Positions 1 to 8,507 of a stretch of 49,391 bases of DNA are shown here, piece by piece. Each line of letters opens with the position of its first letter. The stretch's first letter is position 1. The translations under genes were made by a program, and so were the position numbers. The notes under the pieces were generated by a model. That model worked only from the letters and a program-made list of their open reading frames with translations, ran no database searches and was not told the DNA's origin. Source of the DNA: Mycobacterium sp. (GTDB lineage: Bacteria; Actinomycetota; Actinomycetes; Mycobacteriales; Mycobacteriaceae); NCBI GenBank assembly GCA_031292695.1, contig JARLGS010000479.1:1-49391 (forward strand), given 5' to 3'.

Positions 1-87
<87 letters not shown>

Positions 88-101
88 TACTGCTTATCGG
101 C

Positions 102-2486
102 CTACTTTTTGACGTACTCGGCCAGATGCTCCCCGGTTAGCGTGTTGTGTGCGGCGACCAGGTCGGCCGGGGTGCCTTCGAAGATCACCCGGCCACCATC
201 GTGACCTGCGCCGGGGCCCAGATCGATGAGCCAATCGGCGTGAGCCATGACAGCCTGGTGATGTTCGATGACGATGACGGACTTGCCCCCGTCCACGATC
301 CGGTCCAGCAGCGCCAGCAGTTGCTCGACATCCGCGAGGTGCAAACCGGTGGTCGGTTCGTCGAGAATGTAGACCTCGCCTTTCTCGCCCATCTGGGTGG
401 CGAGCTTCAGCCGCTGGCGTTCGCCGCCGGATAGCGTGGTCAACGGCTGCCCAAGCGTCAGGTAGCCCAGCCCGACGTCGACCATCCTCGCCAGAATCTT
501 CTGCGCGGCAGGAACTTTCGCCTCACCGTCCGCGAAGAACCGATCCGCTTCGGCAACCGGCATGGCCAGCACCTCGGCGATGTCCTGGCCGCCTAGCGTG
601 TATTCGAGCACCGAGGCGCCGAATCGCCTGCCTTCGCATTCTTCGCAGCGTGACTCCACGGTGGCCATCACGCCGAGGTCGGTGTAGATCACCCCGGCGC
701 CGTTGCACGCCGGGCAGGCGCCTTCCGAATTCGAGCTGAACAGCGCAGGTTTGACGTTGTTGGCTTTGGCGAATGCCTTCCGGATGTGATCGAGCAGCCC
801 GGTGTAGGTGGCGGGGTTGCTCCGCCTCGAGCCGCGGATCGGCGCCTGGTCGACAATGACCACGCCGTCCCCACCCGCGACCGATCCGTCGATCAGTGAG
901 CTCTTGCCCGAGCCCGCCACGCCGGTGATGACGGCCAGCACGCCGAGTGGGATGTCCACATCCACCTGTTGCAGATTGTTCGTATCCGCGCCACGAATCT
1001 GCAAGGCCCCCTGCGCTTCTCGTACCGCGCCCTTCAACGCCGCCCGGTCGTCGAGGTGTCGGCCGGTGATACTGCCGCTGCCGCGCAGCCCGGCTACATT
1101 GCCCTCGTAGACCACCTGACCGCCGCCCGAACCGGCCTCCGGTCCCAGATCCACCACGTGGTCGGCGATCGCGATCACTTCCGGCTTGTGTTCGACCACC
1201 AGAACGGTGTTGCCTTTGTCCCGCAATTGCAACAGCAGTTCGTTCATCCGGGTGATGTCGTGCGGGTGCAGGCCGATGGTCGGCTCGTCGAAAACATAGG
1301 TGACGTCGGTCAGCGCAGAGCCGAGGTGACGAATCATCTTGACCCGCTGCGCTTCTCCGCCGGAGAGCGTCCCCGCGGGCCGGGCCAGCGATAGATAGCC
1401 CAGCCCGATCTCGACGAACGAATCCAGGGTGTGCCGCAGCGCGGCCAACAGTGGCGCGACGCCGGCGCCCTTGCGCTTGTCGTCGGCCAGTCCGCCGACC
1501 CAGTCGGCCAGATCGGTGATCTGCATCGCGCACGCGTCAGCGATGTTGATGCCGTTGATCTTTGACGAGCGCGCCAGCTCGGACAACCGGGTGCCGTCAC
1601 ATTCCGGGCAGGTGGTGAAGGTGACCGCCCGCTCGACGAAGGCCCGGATGTGCGGCTGCATCGCCTCGACGTCCTTACTCAGGAAGGACTTCTTGATCTG
1701 CGGGACGAGTCCTAGGTAGGTGAGGTTGACGCCGTCGACCTTGATCTTGGTCGCTTCCTTGTGCAGCAGAGCGTCCAGTTCTTTCTTGGTGAACCGCCGG
1801 ATCGGCTTGTCCGGATCGAAAAAGCCGCAGCCGTTGAAGATTCGGCCATACCAGCCGTCCATGCTGAAGCCAGGAATGGTCAGCGCGCCCTCGTTGAGCG
1901 ACTTGCTGTCGTCGTACAACGCGGTGAGGTCGATGTCGTTGACCGCACCCCGCCCCTCACAGCGCAGGCACATGCCACCGACCACGTTGAATTCCCGACG
2001 CTCCTTGACGGTTCGGCCCGCGCGCTCCATGGTGACCGCACCGGCGCCACTGATCGAGGCGACGTTGAACGAAAAGGCCTGCGGTGAACCGATGTTCGGT
2101 TCACCAACCCGGCTGAACAGGATCCGCAGCAGCGCACCGGTGTCGGTGGCGGTGCCGACCGTCGAACGCGGGTCGGATCCCATGCGCTCCTGGTCGACGA
2201 TGATCGCGGTGGTCAGCCCCTCCAGCACATCGACGTCGGGCCGGGCCTGCGAGGGCATGAAGCCCTGGACGAACGCGCTGTAGGTTTCGTTGATCAGCCG
2301 TTGCGATTCTGCGGCGATGGTGTCGAACACCAATGAACTCTTGCCGGAGCCGGACACCCCGGTGAATACGGTCAGACGGCGCTTGGGAATCTCGACACTG
2401 ATGTCCTTGAGGTTGTTCTCCCGTGCACCGTGGACGCGGATCAGGTCGTGGCTGTCGGCGGCGTGCGCTCTGCTGGGCATACGCAC
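102..2486 (-). CDS. UvrA-like ABC ATPase (DrrC-type short UvrA)
   Basis: A cytoplasmic protein of 794 residues built like UvrA but shorter than the roughly 950 residues of true UvrA. It has two ABC halves: Walker A at about 43-51 (GVSGSGKSS) and 522-530 (GVAGSGKSS), signatures LSGGEAQR (374-381) and LSGGERQR (685-692), and Walker B with DEPTIGLHP (400-408) and DEPTTGLH (709-716). Cys pairs at 173/176, 293/296, 591/594 and 614/617 are the expected zinc ligands. Short UvrA relatives include DrrC of daunorubicin producers, which protects DNA from bound drugs. A role in DNA-adduct repair or drug tolerance is therefore inferred, and the substrate is unknown. The start is GTG at 2486; an in-frame ATG at 2480 is equally possible, and neither has a clear ribosome site. 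No partner uvrB/uvrC lies nearby. Confidence 0.88.
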   Translation of the reverse strand: MRMPSRAHAADSHDLIRVHGARENNLKDISVEIPKRRLTVFTGVSGSGKSSLVFDTIAAESQRLINETYSAFVQGFMPSQARPDVDVLEGLTTAIIVDQERMGSDPRSTVGTATDTGALLRILFSRVGEPNIGSPQAFSFNVASISGAGAVTMERAGRTVKERREFNVVGGMCLRCEGRGAVNDIDLTALYDDSKSLNEGALTIPGFSMDGWYGRIFNGCGFFDPDKPIRRFTKKELDALLHKEATKIKVDGVNLTYLGLVPQIKKSFLSKDVEAMQPHIRAFVERAVTFTTCPECDGTRLSELARSSKINGINIADACAMQITDLADWVGGLADDKRKGAGVAPLLAALRHTLDSFVEIGLGYLSLARPAGTLSGGEAQRVKMIRHLGSALTDVTYVFDEPTIGLHPHDITRMNELLLQLRDKGNTVLVVEHKPEVIAIADHVVDLGPEAGSGGGQVVYEGNVAGLRGSGSITGRHLDDRAALKGAVREAQGALQIRGADTNNLQQVDVDIPLGVLAVITGVAGSGKSSLIDGSVAGGDGVVIVDQAPIRGSRRSNPATYTGLLDHIRKAFAKANNVKPALFSSNSEGACPACNGAGVIYTDLGVMATVESRCEECEGRRFGASVLEYTLGGQDIAEVLAMPVAEADRFFADGEAKVPAAQKILARMVDVGLGYLTLGQPLTTLSGGERQRLKLATQMGEKGEVYILDEPTTGLHLADVEQLLALLDRIVDGGKSVIVIEHHQAVMAHADWLIDLGPGAGHDGGRVIFEGTPADLVAAHNTLTGEHLAEYVKK

Positions 2487-2618
2487 ACGCTAGCGGTGTG
2501 CCGTCCGACCGCACTTCTCGATTCCTGATCATTCCCTACCGCCGAACCGGACGAACGGGCCGGAAAGTGCGAGTAGAACCGGCCCGATCGTCGATCTCGC
2601 TGAAGCACCGATGGGCGG

Positions 2619-4280
2619 CTAACCACCGTGGCTGACCTGGATCGCCTTGACCACCAACAGGATCGCGCCGACCACCAGATAGCTGCGCAGGCCGATCATG
2701 CCGAGCCGGGTCGCGGGGTTCCAGGTGACGGGCTCCAGCAGCGCCAACGGCGGCATCCGCCAGGTGTCGCGATCGAGCGCGCTGATGTCCTTCAGCACCG
2801 CAGCGGGCGGCTGTCGTTTGGACATCACCCGCAGGGCCACAAGAGCCAGTGCCCCACCTACCACCAGACCGATGGCCAGGTACTCACTGACCTCGACCAC
2901 ATCGATGTGCGGGAACAGCGTGGTGGCCATCAGGATTCCGGACAGCATCAGCAGCACCCCGACGATCACCGCCGCGACCAGATTCAGCCAGGTCCGATTC
3001 ACCCACGGCCCCAGCACTTCCCGGTCATTGCACAGCAGCAGCAGGAAGACGCTGGCACTGGGCAGCAGCAGTCCGGCCAGCGCCTGCACCGCGGTGGTGA
3101 TCAGGCCCAGCGGTGCACCGGGGATCAGCACGATGGCCGCGGCCAGCGCGATCATGCTGCAGTACGACACATAGAACTGCTTGGCGTCCTTGAACCCGCG
3201 ATGCAGCGAGTGCTTCATGCCGAACACGTCGCCGAACGCGTAACTGGTTGCCAGCGTGACTGCTGCCGCACCGACGATCGAAGCGTCCATCAGCACGATC
3301 GCGAAGATGTTGCCGAGCAGCCCGTTGTGCTCACCGAGCAGGCCCGCAACGGCGCCGGCATCGATGAACTGCCCGTTCTGGCCGGTCGAAGTGCCGGCCC
3401 AGTCGCCGACCATCACCAACGCCGAGGCACCGATGACCACGACGAAGGCACCGAGTGTGGTGTCGACCCGTTCGTAGCCGATGAACCGTGGGGTGATGCG
3501 CTTGTCCACGATGTTGGACTGCTGGAAGAACAGCTGCCAGGGCGCCACGGTGGTACCCACGATGGCGATGATCAGCAGCACCGCATCGGAGCTGATGCCC
3601 CCCGAAATACTCGGCACCACAAACGATTTACCCGCCTCACCCCAACGCGGATGAGACATTAACAGCATCGGGATCTGCAGCAGGGTGATAGCGATGAACA
3701 CGAACATCGCGCGCTCCCACCGCTGGAAGCTGCCGGTGGCCATGATCGCCACCAGCGCTACCGCGGCAGTCGGCACCACGATGTAGCGCGATATCCCGAA
3801 ATGGTCTGCAGCCAAAGCGATTCCGATGAATTCCGTGACGATGGTCAGGAAGTTCAACAGGAACAGGTCGCCGACCGAGAACCAGCCCCAGCCGCGGCCG
3901 AACCGCTCGTTGATCAGCCGGGCGTGCCCGACGCCGGTGACCGCGCCCAGGCGGACCACCATCTCCTGGTTGACGATCAGCACCGGGATCAGTAGCACCA
4001 GGGTCCACAGCAGGCTGTACCCATAGTTCTGGCCGGCCTGCACGTAGGTGGCGACGCCACCGGCGTCGTTGTCCCCGACCATCACGATGATGCCCGGGCC
4101 GAGGATGGCCGCGAGGGTCAACAGCCGGGTCTTCAGGGTCGAGCCGCTGTCCGGGTCGCTGACGCTGATCTTGCCGAAGGCACCCTCGATGTCCCCGAGG
4201 TGCGCAGAATCCAGGACTGCACTTTCGTGCTTGCCCGGCGGCGAAGCCGTTGTCGGCGAAGTCGATTCGGAGTTGCTCAT
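2619..4280 (-). CDS. NRAMP-related divalent metal (probably Mg2+) transporter
   Basis: A 553-residue polytopic membrane protein of the SLC11/NRAMP fold with a hydrophilic N-terminal tail of about 50 residues. The TM1 metal motif, DPGN in classical Mn/Fe transporters, reads D72-A-G-G. The TM6 motif, usually MPH, reads A246-P-W, so the soft-metal-coordinating Met is missing. Replacement of that Met by Ala is the hallmark reported for NRAMP-related Mg2+ transporters (NRMT, described from Eggerthella). Mg2+ as substrate is therefore inferred. The gene overlaps the upstream MgtE-N/CBS gene by ATGA (4277-4280), so the two are probably translationally coupled and may form a transporter with its own Mg2+ sensor. 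A Mn2+ or Fe2+ substrate is less likely but not excluded. Confidence 0.87.
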   Translation of the reverse strand: MSNSESTSPTTASPPGKHESAVLDSAHLGDIEGAFGKISVSDPDSGSTLKTRLLTLAAILGPGIIVMVGDNDAGGVATYVQAGQNYGYSLLWTLVLLIPVLIVNQEMVVRLGAVTGVGHARLINERFGRGWGWFSVGDLFLLNFLTIVTEFIGIALAADHFGISRYIVVPTAAVALVAIMATGSFQRWERAMFVFIAITLLQIPMLLMSHPRWGEAGKSFVVPSISGGISSDAVLLIIAIVGTTVAPWQLFFQQSNIVDKRITPRFIGYERVDTTLGAFVVVIGASALVMVGDWAGTSTGQNGQFIDAGAVAGLLGEHNGLLGNIFAIVLMDASIVGAAAVTLATSYAFGDVFGMKHSLHRGFKDAKQFYVSYCSMIALAAAIVLIPGAPLGLITTAVQALAGLLLPSASVFLLLLCNDREVLGPWVNRTWLNLVAAVIVGVLLMLSGILMATTLFPHIDVVEVSEYLAIGLVVGGALALVALRVMSKRQPPAAVLKDISALDRDTWRMPPLALLEPVTWNPATRLGMIGLRSYLVVGAILLVVKAIQVSHGG

Positions 4281-5614
4281 GGCCGGGCCCCGTCCGTGTC
4301 AGCGGTGTCGGCGATGTCCGCGGCACCGATGTCGCGGATCGGCCGGGGTGCCGGTTCTCGGCGGCGCCAATCCTCGGGAATGAGGGCCTCGAGGATGTCG
4401 TCGTAGGTCACCACGCCGAGCAGTCGATCCTGGTCGTCGACGACGGGTACGGTCGCCAGATTGAAGTCGGACATCAGCAGCGCGATGTCGGTCAGGTCCG
4501 CCTCCGGTGCCACCCGCACCGGGTCGGAGTCCATCAGGTCGGCGACCGCCGTGGTGGCCGAGTCGGCCTGCAGCAGCCGGATCACCGACACCACCCCGAC
4601 CAGTTGGTCACGTTTGTTCAGCACATGGACCTTCAGCAGGGCCTCGGGCTGCAGCGACCGCGCACCCGCGATCACCTCCAGTGCCTCGGCTGCGGTTGCC
4701 TTCCGCGAGCAGGTGACCACGTCGATGTTCATCAGGCCACCGGCCGAGTCCCGGTTGAAGCCCATCAGGGTGACGACCTTGGTGCGCTGCCCCGCGGGCA
4801 ACAGGTCGAGCACCTTGCGACGACGGGACTGACGCAGGTCAAACACCGCATCAGCGGCGTCGTCGGCGCGCATCCGGCCCAGCACCGCGGCGACGTCGGC
4901 GTCGGGCATGTCATCGAACAGCTGGCTGGCCTTCTCGGGGTCCAGCTCCTCGAACACATCCGCCTCGAGCTCAGGGTTCGACCGCACGCGCTCCAGAATC
5001 TCGTCTTCCTCGGCTTCGTTGGCGTCCTCGAGCAGGTCGGCGATCTCAGCAGCTTTCATCGTCTGCACACGCCCCTGCACCCGCCGGACCAGCATCGATT
5101 TGTCGTGACCGATCAGCGGCTCGAAGGCTCGCCAGTCCCGGTGCGCATGTCCGCCGGCCGATTTGATCAGCCCGAACAGGCGCGCCGGCTTACGGGTATC
5201 CAGGCTCGCCAAAATCCACCCGTCGGGGGTGGATTCCAGCTCCATGTCATACGCGTGCACCAATTCGGCGTTCGGCACGTCGATGAACCGGTGGTCCAGG
5301 ATGTCGGTCTTGAGCAGGTACTCGCCTTCGCGCCGACCGAAGGCTCGCAGATCGACCTTGTTCTTGGTCAGCTCAACCCGGTCGGCGTCCAGCGACTGGA
5401 CGTTCTCCACCGGTACGAAGACCTGGCGGCCACCAACCCCGACCACCAGCCCGGTCACCAACGGGTAGCTGTCCGCGCCACGCAACCGGACGATGACATC
5501 GTCGACCTTGCCGACAGCTTCGCCCGATCGCGATACCACGGGGGCCTTCAACAGCTCGGAGAAGTGCATTTTCCGGCCTTCGGCCGCACCTTCAGGAGGG
5601 ATCGTGTCGGTCAT
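4277..5614 (-). CDS. Soluble MgtE-N/CBS-domain protein, putative Mg2+ sensor of the adjacent transporter
   Basis: A 445-residue soluble protein. Residues about 16-90 resemble a PRC-barrel strand pattern (VGKVDDVIV...LVTGLVV), with a second similar stretch at about 90-175. Residues about 185-290 are an MgtE-N helical domain ending in DSAGGLM. Residues about 292-415 form a pair of CBS domains. In true MgtE the N and CBS domains sense cytosolic Mg2+ and gate a C-terminal channel. Here that membrane domain is absent, because the protein ends in a polar tail after the CBS pair. The following gene, overlapping by 4 bp, encodes a NRAMP-related transporter, which suggests that the sensor and the pore are separate chains. 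Start ATG at 5614 is supported by GGAG six bases upstream. It resembles an uncharacterised mycobacterial family (Rv1232c-like, from memory). Confidence 0.85.
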   Translation of the reverse strand: MTDTIPPEGAAEGRKMHFSELLKAPVVSRSGEAVGKVDDVIVRLRGADSYPLVTGLVVGVGGRQVFVPVENVQSLDADRVELTKNKVDLRAFGRREGEYLLKTDILDHRFIDVPNAELVHAYDMELESTPDGWILASLDTRKPARLFGLIKSAGGHAHRDWRAFEPLIGHDKSMLVRRVQGRVQTMKAAEIADLLEDANEAEEDEILERVRSNPELEADVFEELDPEKASQLFDDMPDADVAAVLGRMRADDAADAVFDLRQSRRRKVLDLLPAGQRTKVVTLMGFNRDSAGGLMNIDVVTCSRKATAAEALEVIAGARSLQPEALLKVHVLNKRDQLVGVVSVIRLLQADSATTAVADLMDSDPVRVAPEADLTDIALLMSDFNLATVPVVDDQDRLLGVVTYDDILEALIPEDWRRREPAPRPIRDIGAADIADTADTDGARP

Positions 5615-6163
5615 CGTGACTCCTTCGGATCAACCGGTCCGCGCCGCGGAGTGCGGCCGAGATACAACTAGGTCTGCAACGTGAACGTCAGGTTAATAAA
5701 AAGGGGCCGAACACATTTCGTAAACCATTGAGTTGCCTGTGCGAGTGCTGCCAACGTGCGGTTGGCCACCACTACTTCGGCCGGATCACCGGTACGTCAC
5801 GGTGACCATCGCGAAGCATGGCGACCCCACAGCGCCAGCACCGGCACAAGTAGAACCGATAACCTGGTAACAATCAAACGGTTCCACAAGTGTTTGCGGC
5901 GTCACCCTGCCGCGTTCGTCTGCCGATTGCGCGCACGGAATGCGCCATGCAAGCGCATCAAACAGCCCCATCACCTCATCGATGCGGGCCTGCAACTTCT
6001 TTGGTCTCAGCTATTGCGCCGGGTTCATGACGTAGCTGACAGTCGACCCCACCGACCCGAGTGGGTCGGTGGGGTCGACTGCGATCGCTACACCGCCGCA
6101 CACCGTTAGAGCGGGTCGACGGTCACTGTCGTGAACGTGGCCTCGACACGCGCCCGCCGATCA
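5615..6163. other. 549-bp intergenic region with one hairpin
   Basis: The right part holds the perfect hairpin listed at 6041-6080. The left part should contain the promoter of the MgtE-N/transporter unit; an AT-rich patch at about 5690-5701 is the only base-composition hint. I looked on the minus strand for an M-box Mg2+ riboswitch and saw no recognisable conserved core. Short ORFs here (for example 5786-5995, minus) lack coding bias or any recognisable family. Confidence 0.5.
6041..6080 (-). terminator. Perfect 18-bp stem hairpin downstream of the porins
   Basis: Arms 6041-6058 and 6063-6080 are exact reverse complements around a 4-base loop (GAGT). It lies about 85 bp past the stop of the second porin gene. 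There is no U-tract, which is common for mycobacterial (I-shaped) terminators. It most likely terminates the porin transcript. Because it is fully symmetric it could act on either strand. Confidence 0.7.
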
Positions 6164-6844
6164 TCAGACCGATTTGGTAATGCCGTAGTACGCCACCACA
6201 TCGTCGGTGTCGTTGGTCGAGCTGGTCAGAGTCGCGTACGAGCGGAGGAACGACTGGCCGACGCAGCTGTCGATCTTGATGTGGACGTCCTTGAGGGTCA
6301 CGCGGACCGGAGCGGACTTGAAGGTCTTCTTGTCCACCGGAACCGCGATGGTCTGGCCGGGCTTGGGGTGGATTTCGAGAGTGCCCGACAACGGGAACGT
6401 GACACCGGTGGGGATGGCGCCGGTGAACAGGTTCGCACTGTTCGTCGAGACACCGATCTGCCCGATCGGTTTGACCATGCCCAGCTCGATACCGCAGCCG
6501 ATCTGGTAACCGCCTTCGAGGGTGCCGCCGGTGAGCTTGGTCTTGCCGTTGCCGCTGACGGTGCCGGTGAAGGTGCCGCCCACCAAGTATTCACGGGAGG
6601 AGACGGCGGTGGTCAGCGGGGCGACGGGCAGTTCGATCTCGTTGCTGGCCACGACCGTGAGAGTCCAGCCGTCCGGGGAGGTCACCACGGCGGGGTCGTC
6701 GGAGGCCACCAGGCCGGTGTCCGGCGGCGGGCCGTCCGCGACTGCGGCGGGGTCGACAGACTGCGGGTCGGCTAGTGCGAGCGGCGCAGCGGTCGCCGAC
6801 AGCAACACTCCAGCGACAGCCAAAACGGCAAAGCGGTTCAACAC
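6164..6844 (-). CDS. MspA-family outer-membrane porin (copy 2)
   Basis: A precursor of 226 residues with a Sec signal peptide cut after A25 (ALA|DP). The body matches the MspA family: alternating beta strands, GGTFTGTVSG, GTLEGGYQIGCGI, and the C-terminal LRSYATLTSSTNDTDD stretch. MspA porins are octameric goblets that let hydrophilic solutes through the mycobacterial outer membrane. Unlike classical MspA it carries two Cys (C117, C194), conserved in the neighbouring paralogue, and these may form a disulfide after export. The start is GTG at 6844 with GAGAGGTG upstream. It lies 79 bp downstream of its paralogue on the same strand, so the two are probably co-transcribed and arose by tandem duplication. 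Confidence 0.9.
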   Translation of the reverse strand: MLNRFAVLAVAGVLLSATAAPLALADPQSVDPAAVADGPPPDTGLVASDDPAVVTSPDGWTLTVVASNEIELPVAPLTTAVSSREYLVGGTFTGTVSGNGKTKLTGGTLEGGYQIGCGIELGMVKPIGQIGVSTNSANLFTGAIPTGVTFPLSGTLEIHPKPGQTIAVPVDKKTFKSAPVRVTLKDVHIKIDSCVGQSFLRSYATLTSSTNDTDDVVAYYGITKSV

Positions 6845-6923
6845 GGTGTAACAACACCTCTCGTGAGTGTGGATCGGAAGAACGTTGAAAAGGCCTGCAC
6901 CGCAATCGAATGCAGGACTGGAT

Positions 6924-7589
6924 CTAGACGGATTTGGTCACACCCAGGTAGGTGATCACGTCGTCGGTGTTGTCAGTCGAGCTGGTGAGCGTCGCGTAGG
7001 AGCGGATGAACGACTGGCCTGCGCAGTAGTCAGTCTTGATCCGGACACCGGTGATGCTGATCCGGGTCGAGGTGCCCTTGAACGACTTCTTGTCGATCGC
7101 GACGGTCGTCACGGTGCCGGGCTTGAGGTAGACCTTGCCCTGCAAGCTGATGCCTGCCTGCCAGGTCGGACCGGTCAAGCCGATACCCGGCGTGAAGGAG
7201 GCACCGGGGTTGATCTCTCCCTCGTCGCTGATGATGCCGCAGCCGATCTGCTCGCCGGCTTCCAGCGTGCCGCCGGTCAGCTTGGTCTTGCCACCGCCGG
7301 TGACGCTGCCGGTGAAGGTGCCGGCAACCCAGTACTCACGCGAGGTGATCGCGGTGGTCAGCGGGGCGACCGGAAGCTGGGTCTCGTTGGTACCGGTGAC
7401 CTGCAGGTGCCAACCGTCCGGGGTGTCCAGGACGCCGGCGGGGCCGGACGGGACAGCACCCTCGGGGGGCAGCGGCGCGTTTATCGGTGCGATGGCGGGA
7501 CCGGCATCCGGGTCGGCGATTGCCAGCGGCGCGGTGCCGACCGGGAGCAGCACGCAAAGGGCTGCCAACATGGCATAGCGGTTCGACAT
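6924..7589 (-). CDS. MspA-family outer-membrane porin (copy 1)
   Basis: A precursor of 221 residues with a signal peptide ending AIA|DP (cut after A25). It aligns along its whole length with the downstream copy: SPDGW/TPDGW, LPVAPLTTA, SREYxVxGTFTG, KTKLTGGTLE, QIGCGI, GQSFxRSYATLTSST and a GxTKSV C-terminus. The middle section (about 121-150) differs most, which is where the constriction and loop residues of MspA-type pores lie, so the two pores may differ in selectivity. Cys117 and Cys189 match the Cys pair of the other copy. Start is ATG at 7589, with GAGAGGCG upstream as in the sister gene. It is first in the pair, and its promoter should lie in 7590-7840. Confidence 0.9.
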   Translation of the reverse strand: MSNRYAMLAALCVLLPVGTAPLAIADPDAGPAIAPINAPLPPEGAVPSGPAGVLDTPDGWHLQVTGTNETQLPVAPLTTAITSREYWVAGTFTGSVTGGGKTKLTGGTLEAGEQIGCGIISDEGEINPGASFTPGIGLTGPTWQAGISLQGKVYLKPGTVTTVAIDKKSFKGTSTRISITGVRIKTDYCAGQSFIRSYATLTSSTDNTDDVITYLGVTKSV

Positions 7590-7840
7590 GGTGATGAGCG
7601 CGCCTCTCGTAGTTCGAATGCGTGGTCGGTAGAAGTTGAATAATCAGTGGACAGCAGCCAGCCGCGGGGCCCTATCCGGCTGGCAACGGCCAATACAGAC
7701 AAGCTGCCCAACGGAATTGGCTCAGGGTGGCTGTCATCGCCAGACCATCGCAAGGTCGCGGTACGAATCCGGTTTCCTCGGCGTATCCGCCCGGTAAGGA
7801 GCTGTTCACACGGCGGTCAACCCACGCGTGAGAGTTTTCA

Positions 7841-7859
7841 CGCCCTAGACGCCAGGGCG
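7841..7859 (-). terminator. Short hairpin after the phoU remnant
   Basis: CGCCCT (7841-7846) pairs with AGGGCG (7854-7859) across a 7-base loop, directly past the stop of the phoU-like remnant at 7867. A second small inverted repeat, GCGTGA/TCACGC (7826-7831, 7838-7843), abuts it. Either could end transcription coming from tex and phoU. There is no U-tract. Confidence 0.4.
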
Positions 7860-7866
7860 CAGCAAA

Positions 7867-8417
7867 TCAGTCCAGTTGCGTGCCGGTGCATTGATAGACG
7901 ACGCGGTGCGCGATCTCGACCGCATGATCGGCGAAGCGTTCGGAATAGCGGCTGAGCAAGGTGACGTCGATAGCAGCGGTGGTGCCGTGGGACCCGGCCG
8001 GGTCCATCACGACGGCGAATAGGCGCCGGTGGATATCGCCAATCGCCTCGTCATCAACGCGCAGTTGTGCCGCTCTGTCTGGATCGTCGCGAAACACAAC
8101 GCTTTTGGCGTCTTCAGCGAGCCGGACCGCAGTGCGCCCATGCGCTGCAGGTCGGCCACGCTCCTCATGCTGCTGAGGACGGCGCGCAGATCGCGGGCGA
8201 CCGGGGCTTGCCGGGCCAAGATGGTGAAGGTCTCTGCCTCCAGGGCAGAGCACTGCAGGTCAACCTCGTCGCCGTGGTCAATGACCTGTTCAGCCGCATC
8301 AACGTCAGCATTCAGCAATGCCTCCGTGGCAAGCTGAATAACGGTTGCGGTCCGGTTACACAGGTCGGCGATATCTTCGTTGAGAGCATCAAGTTGCTCG
8401 TGAAAGATAGTCCGCAT
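7867..8417 (-). pseudogene. phoU-like gene broken by an internal deletion and frameshift
   Basis: PhoU proteins are cytoplasmic three-helix-repeat negative regulators of phosphate uptake and signalling, usually 210-225 residues. Here the N-terminal half (MRTIFHEQLDAL...ADLQRMGAL) is read from 8417 down to about 8130. The C-terminal half (AVRLAEDAKSVVF...SERFADHAVEIAHRVVY) continues in a different frame from about 8130 to 7867. The join lacks the roughly 30-35 residues normally between the ERMGAL helix and the next repeat. The damage is therefore a deletion of about 100 bp that is out of frame, not a single-base slip. Each half keeps good family similarity, so the event looks recent or is a sequence error. 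It lies 90 bp downstream of tex on the same strand. Confidence 0.75.
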
Positions 8418-8507
8418 AGGTCATCAGCGTACGAGACGGCCGAAAATTTGCGCCCGAAGAAGGCTACAGCTAACAACGTCGCGCGTCGCGATCACCCAGC
8501 AGGCCCC

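Noticed and set aside
5615..5900. M-box Mg2+ riboswitch before the MgtE-N/transporter unit
   Set aside because: Expected from function, but no conserved M-box core was found on the minus strand by eye. A covariance-model search would be decisive.
5786..5995. 69-codon minus-strand ORF in the gap upstream of the MgtE-N gene
   Set aside because: No recognisable family, no ribosome site, and weak codon bias. Possibly a decayed fragment, but not supportable.
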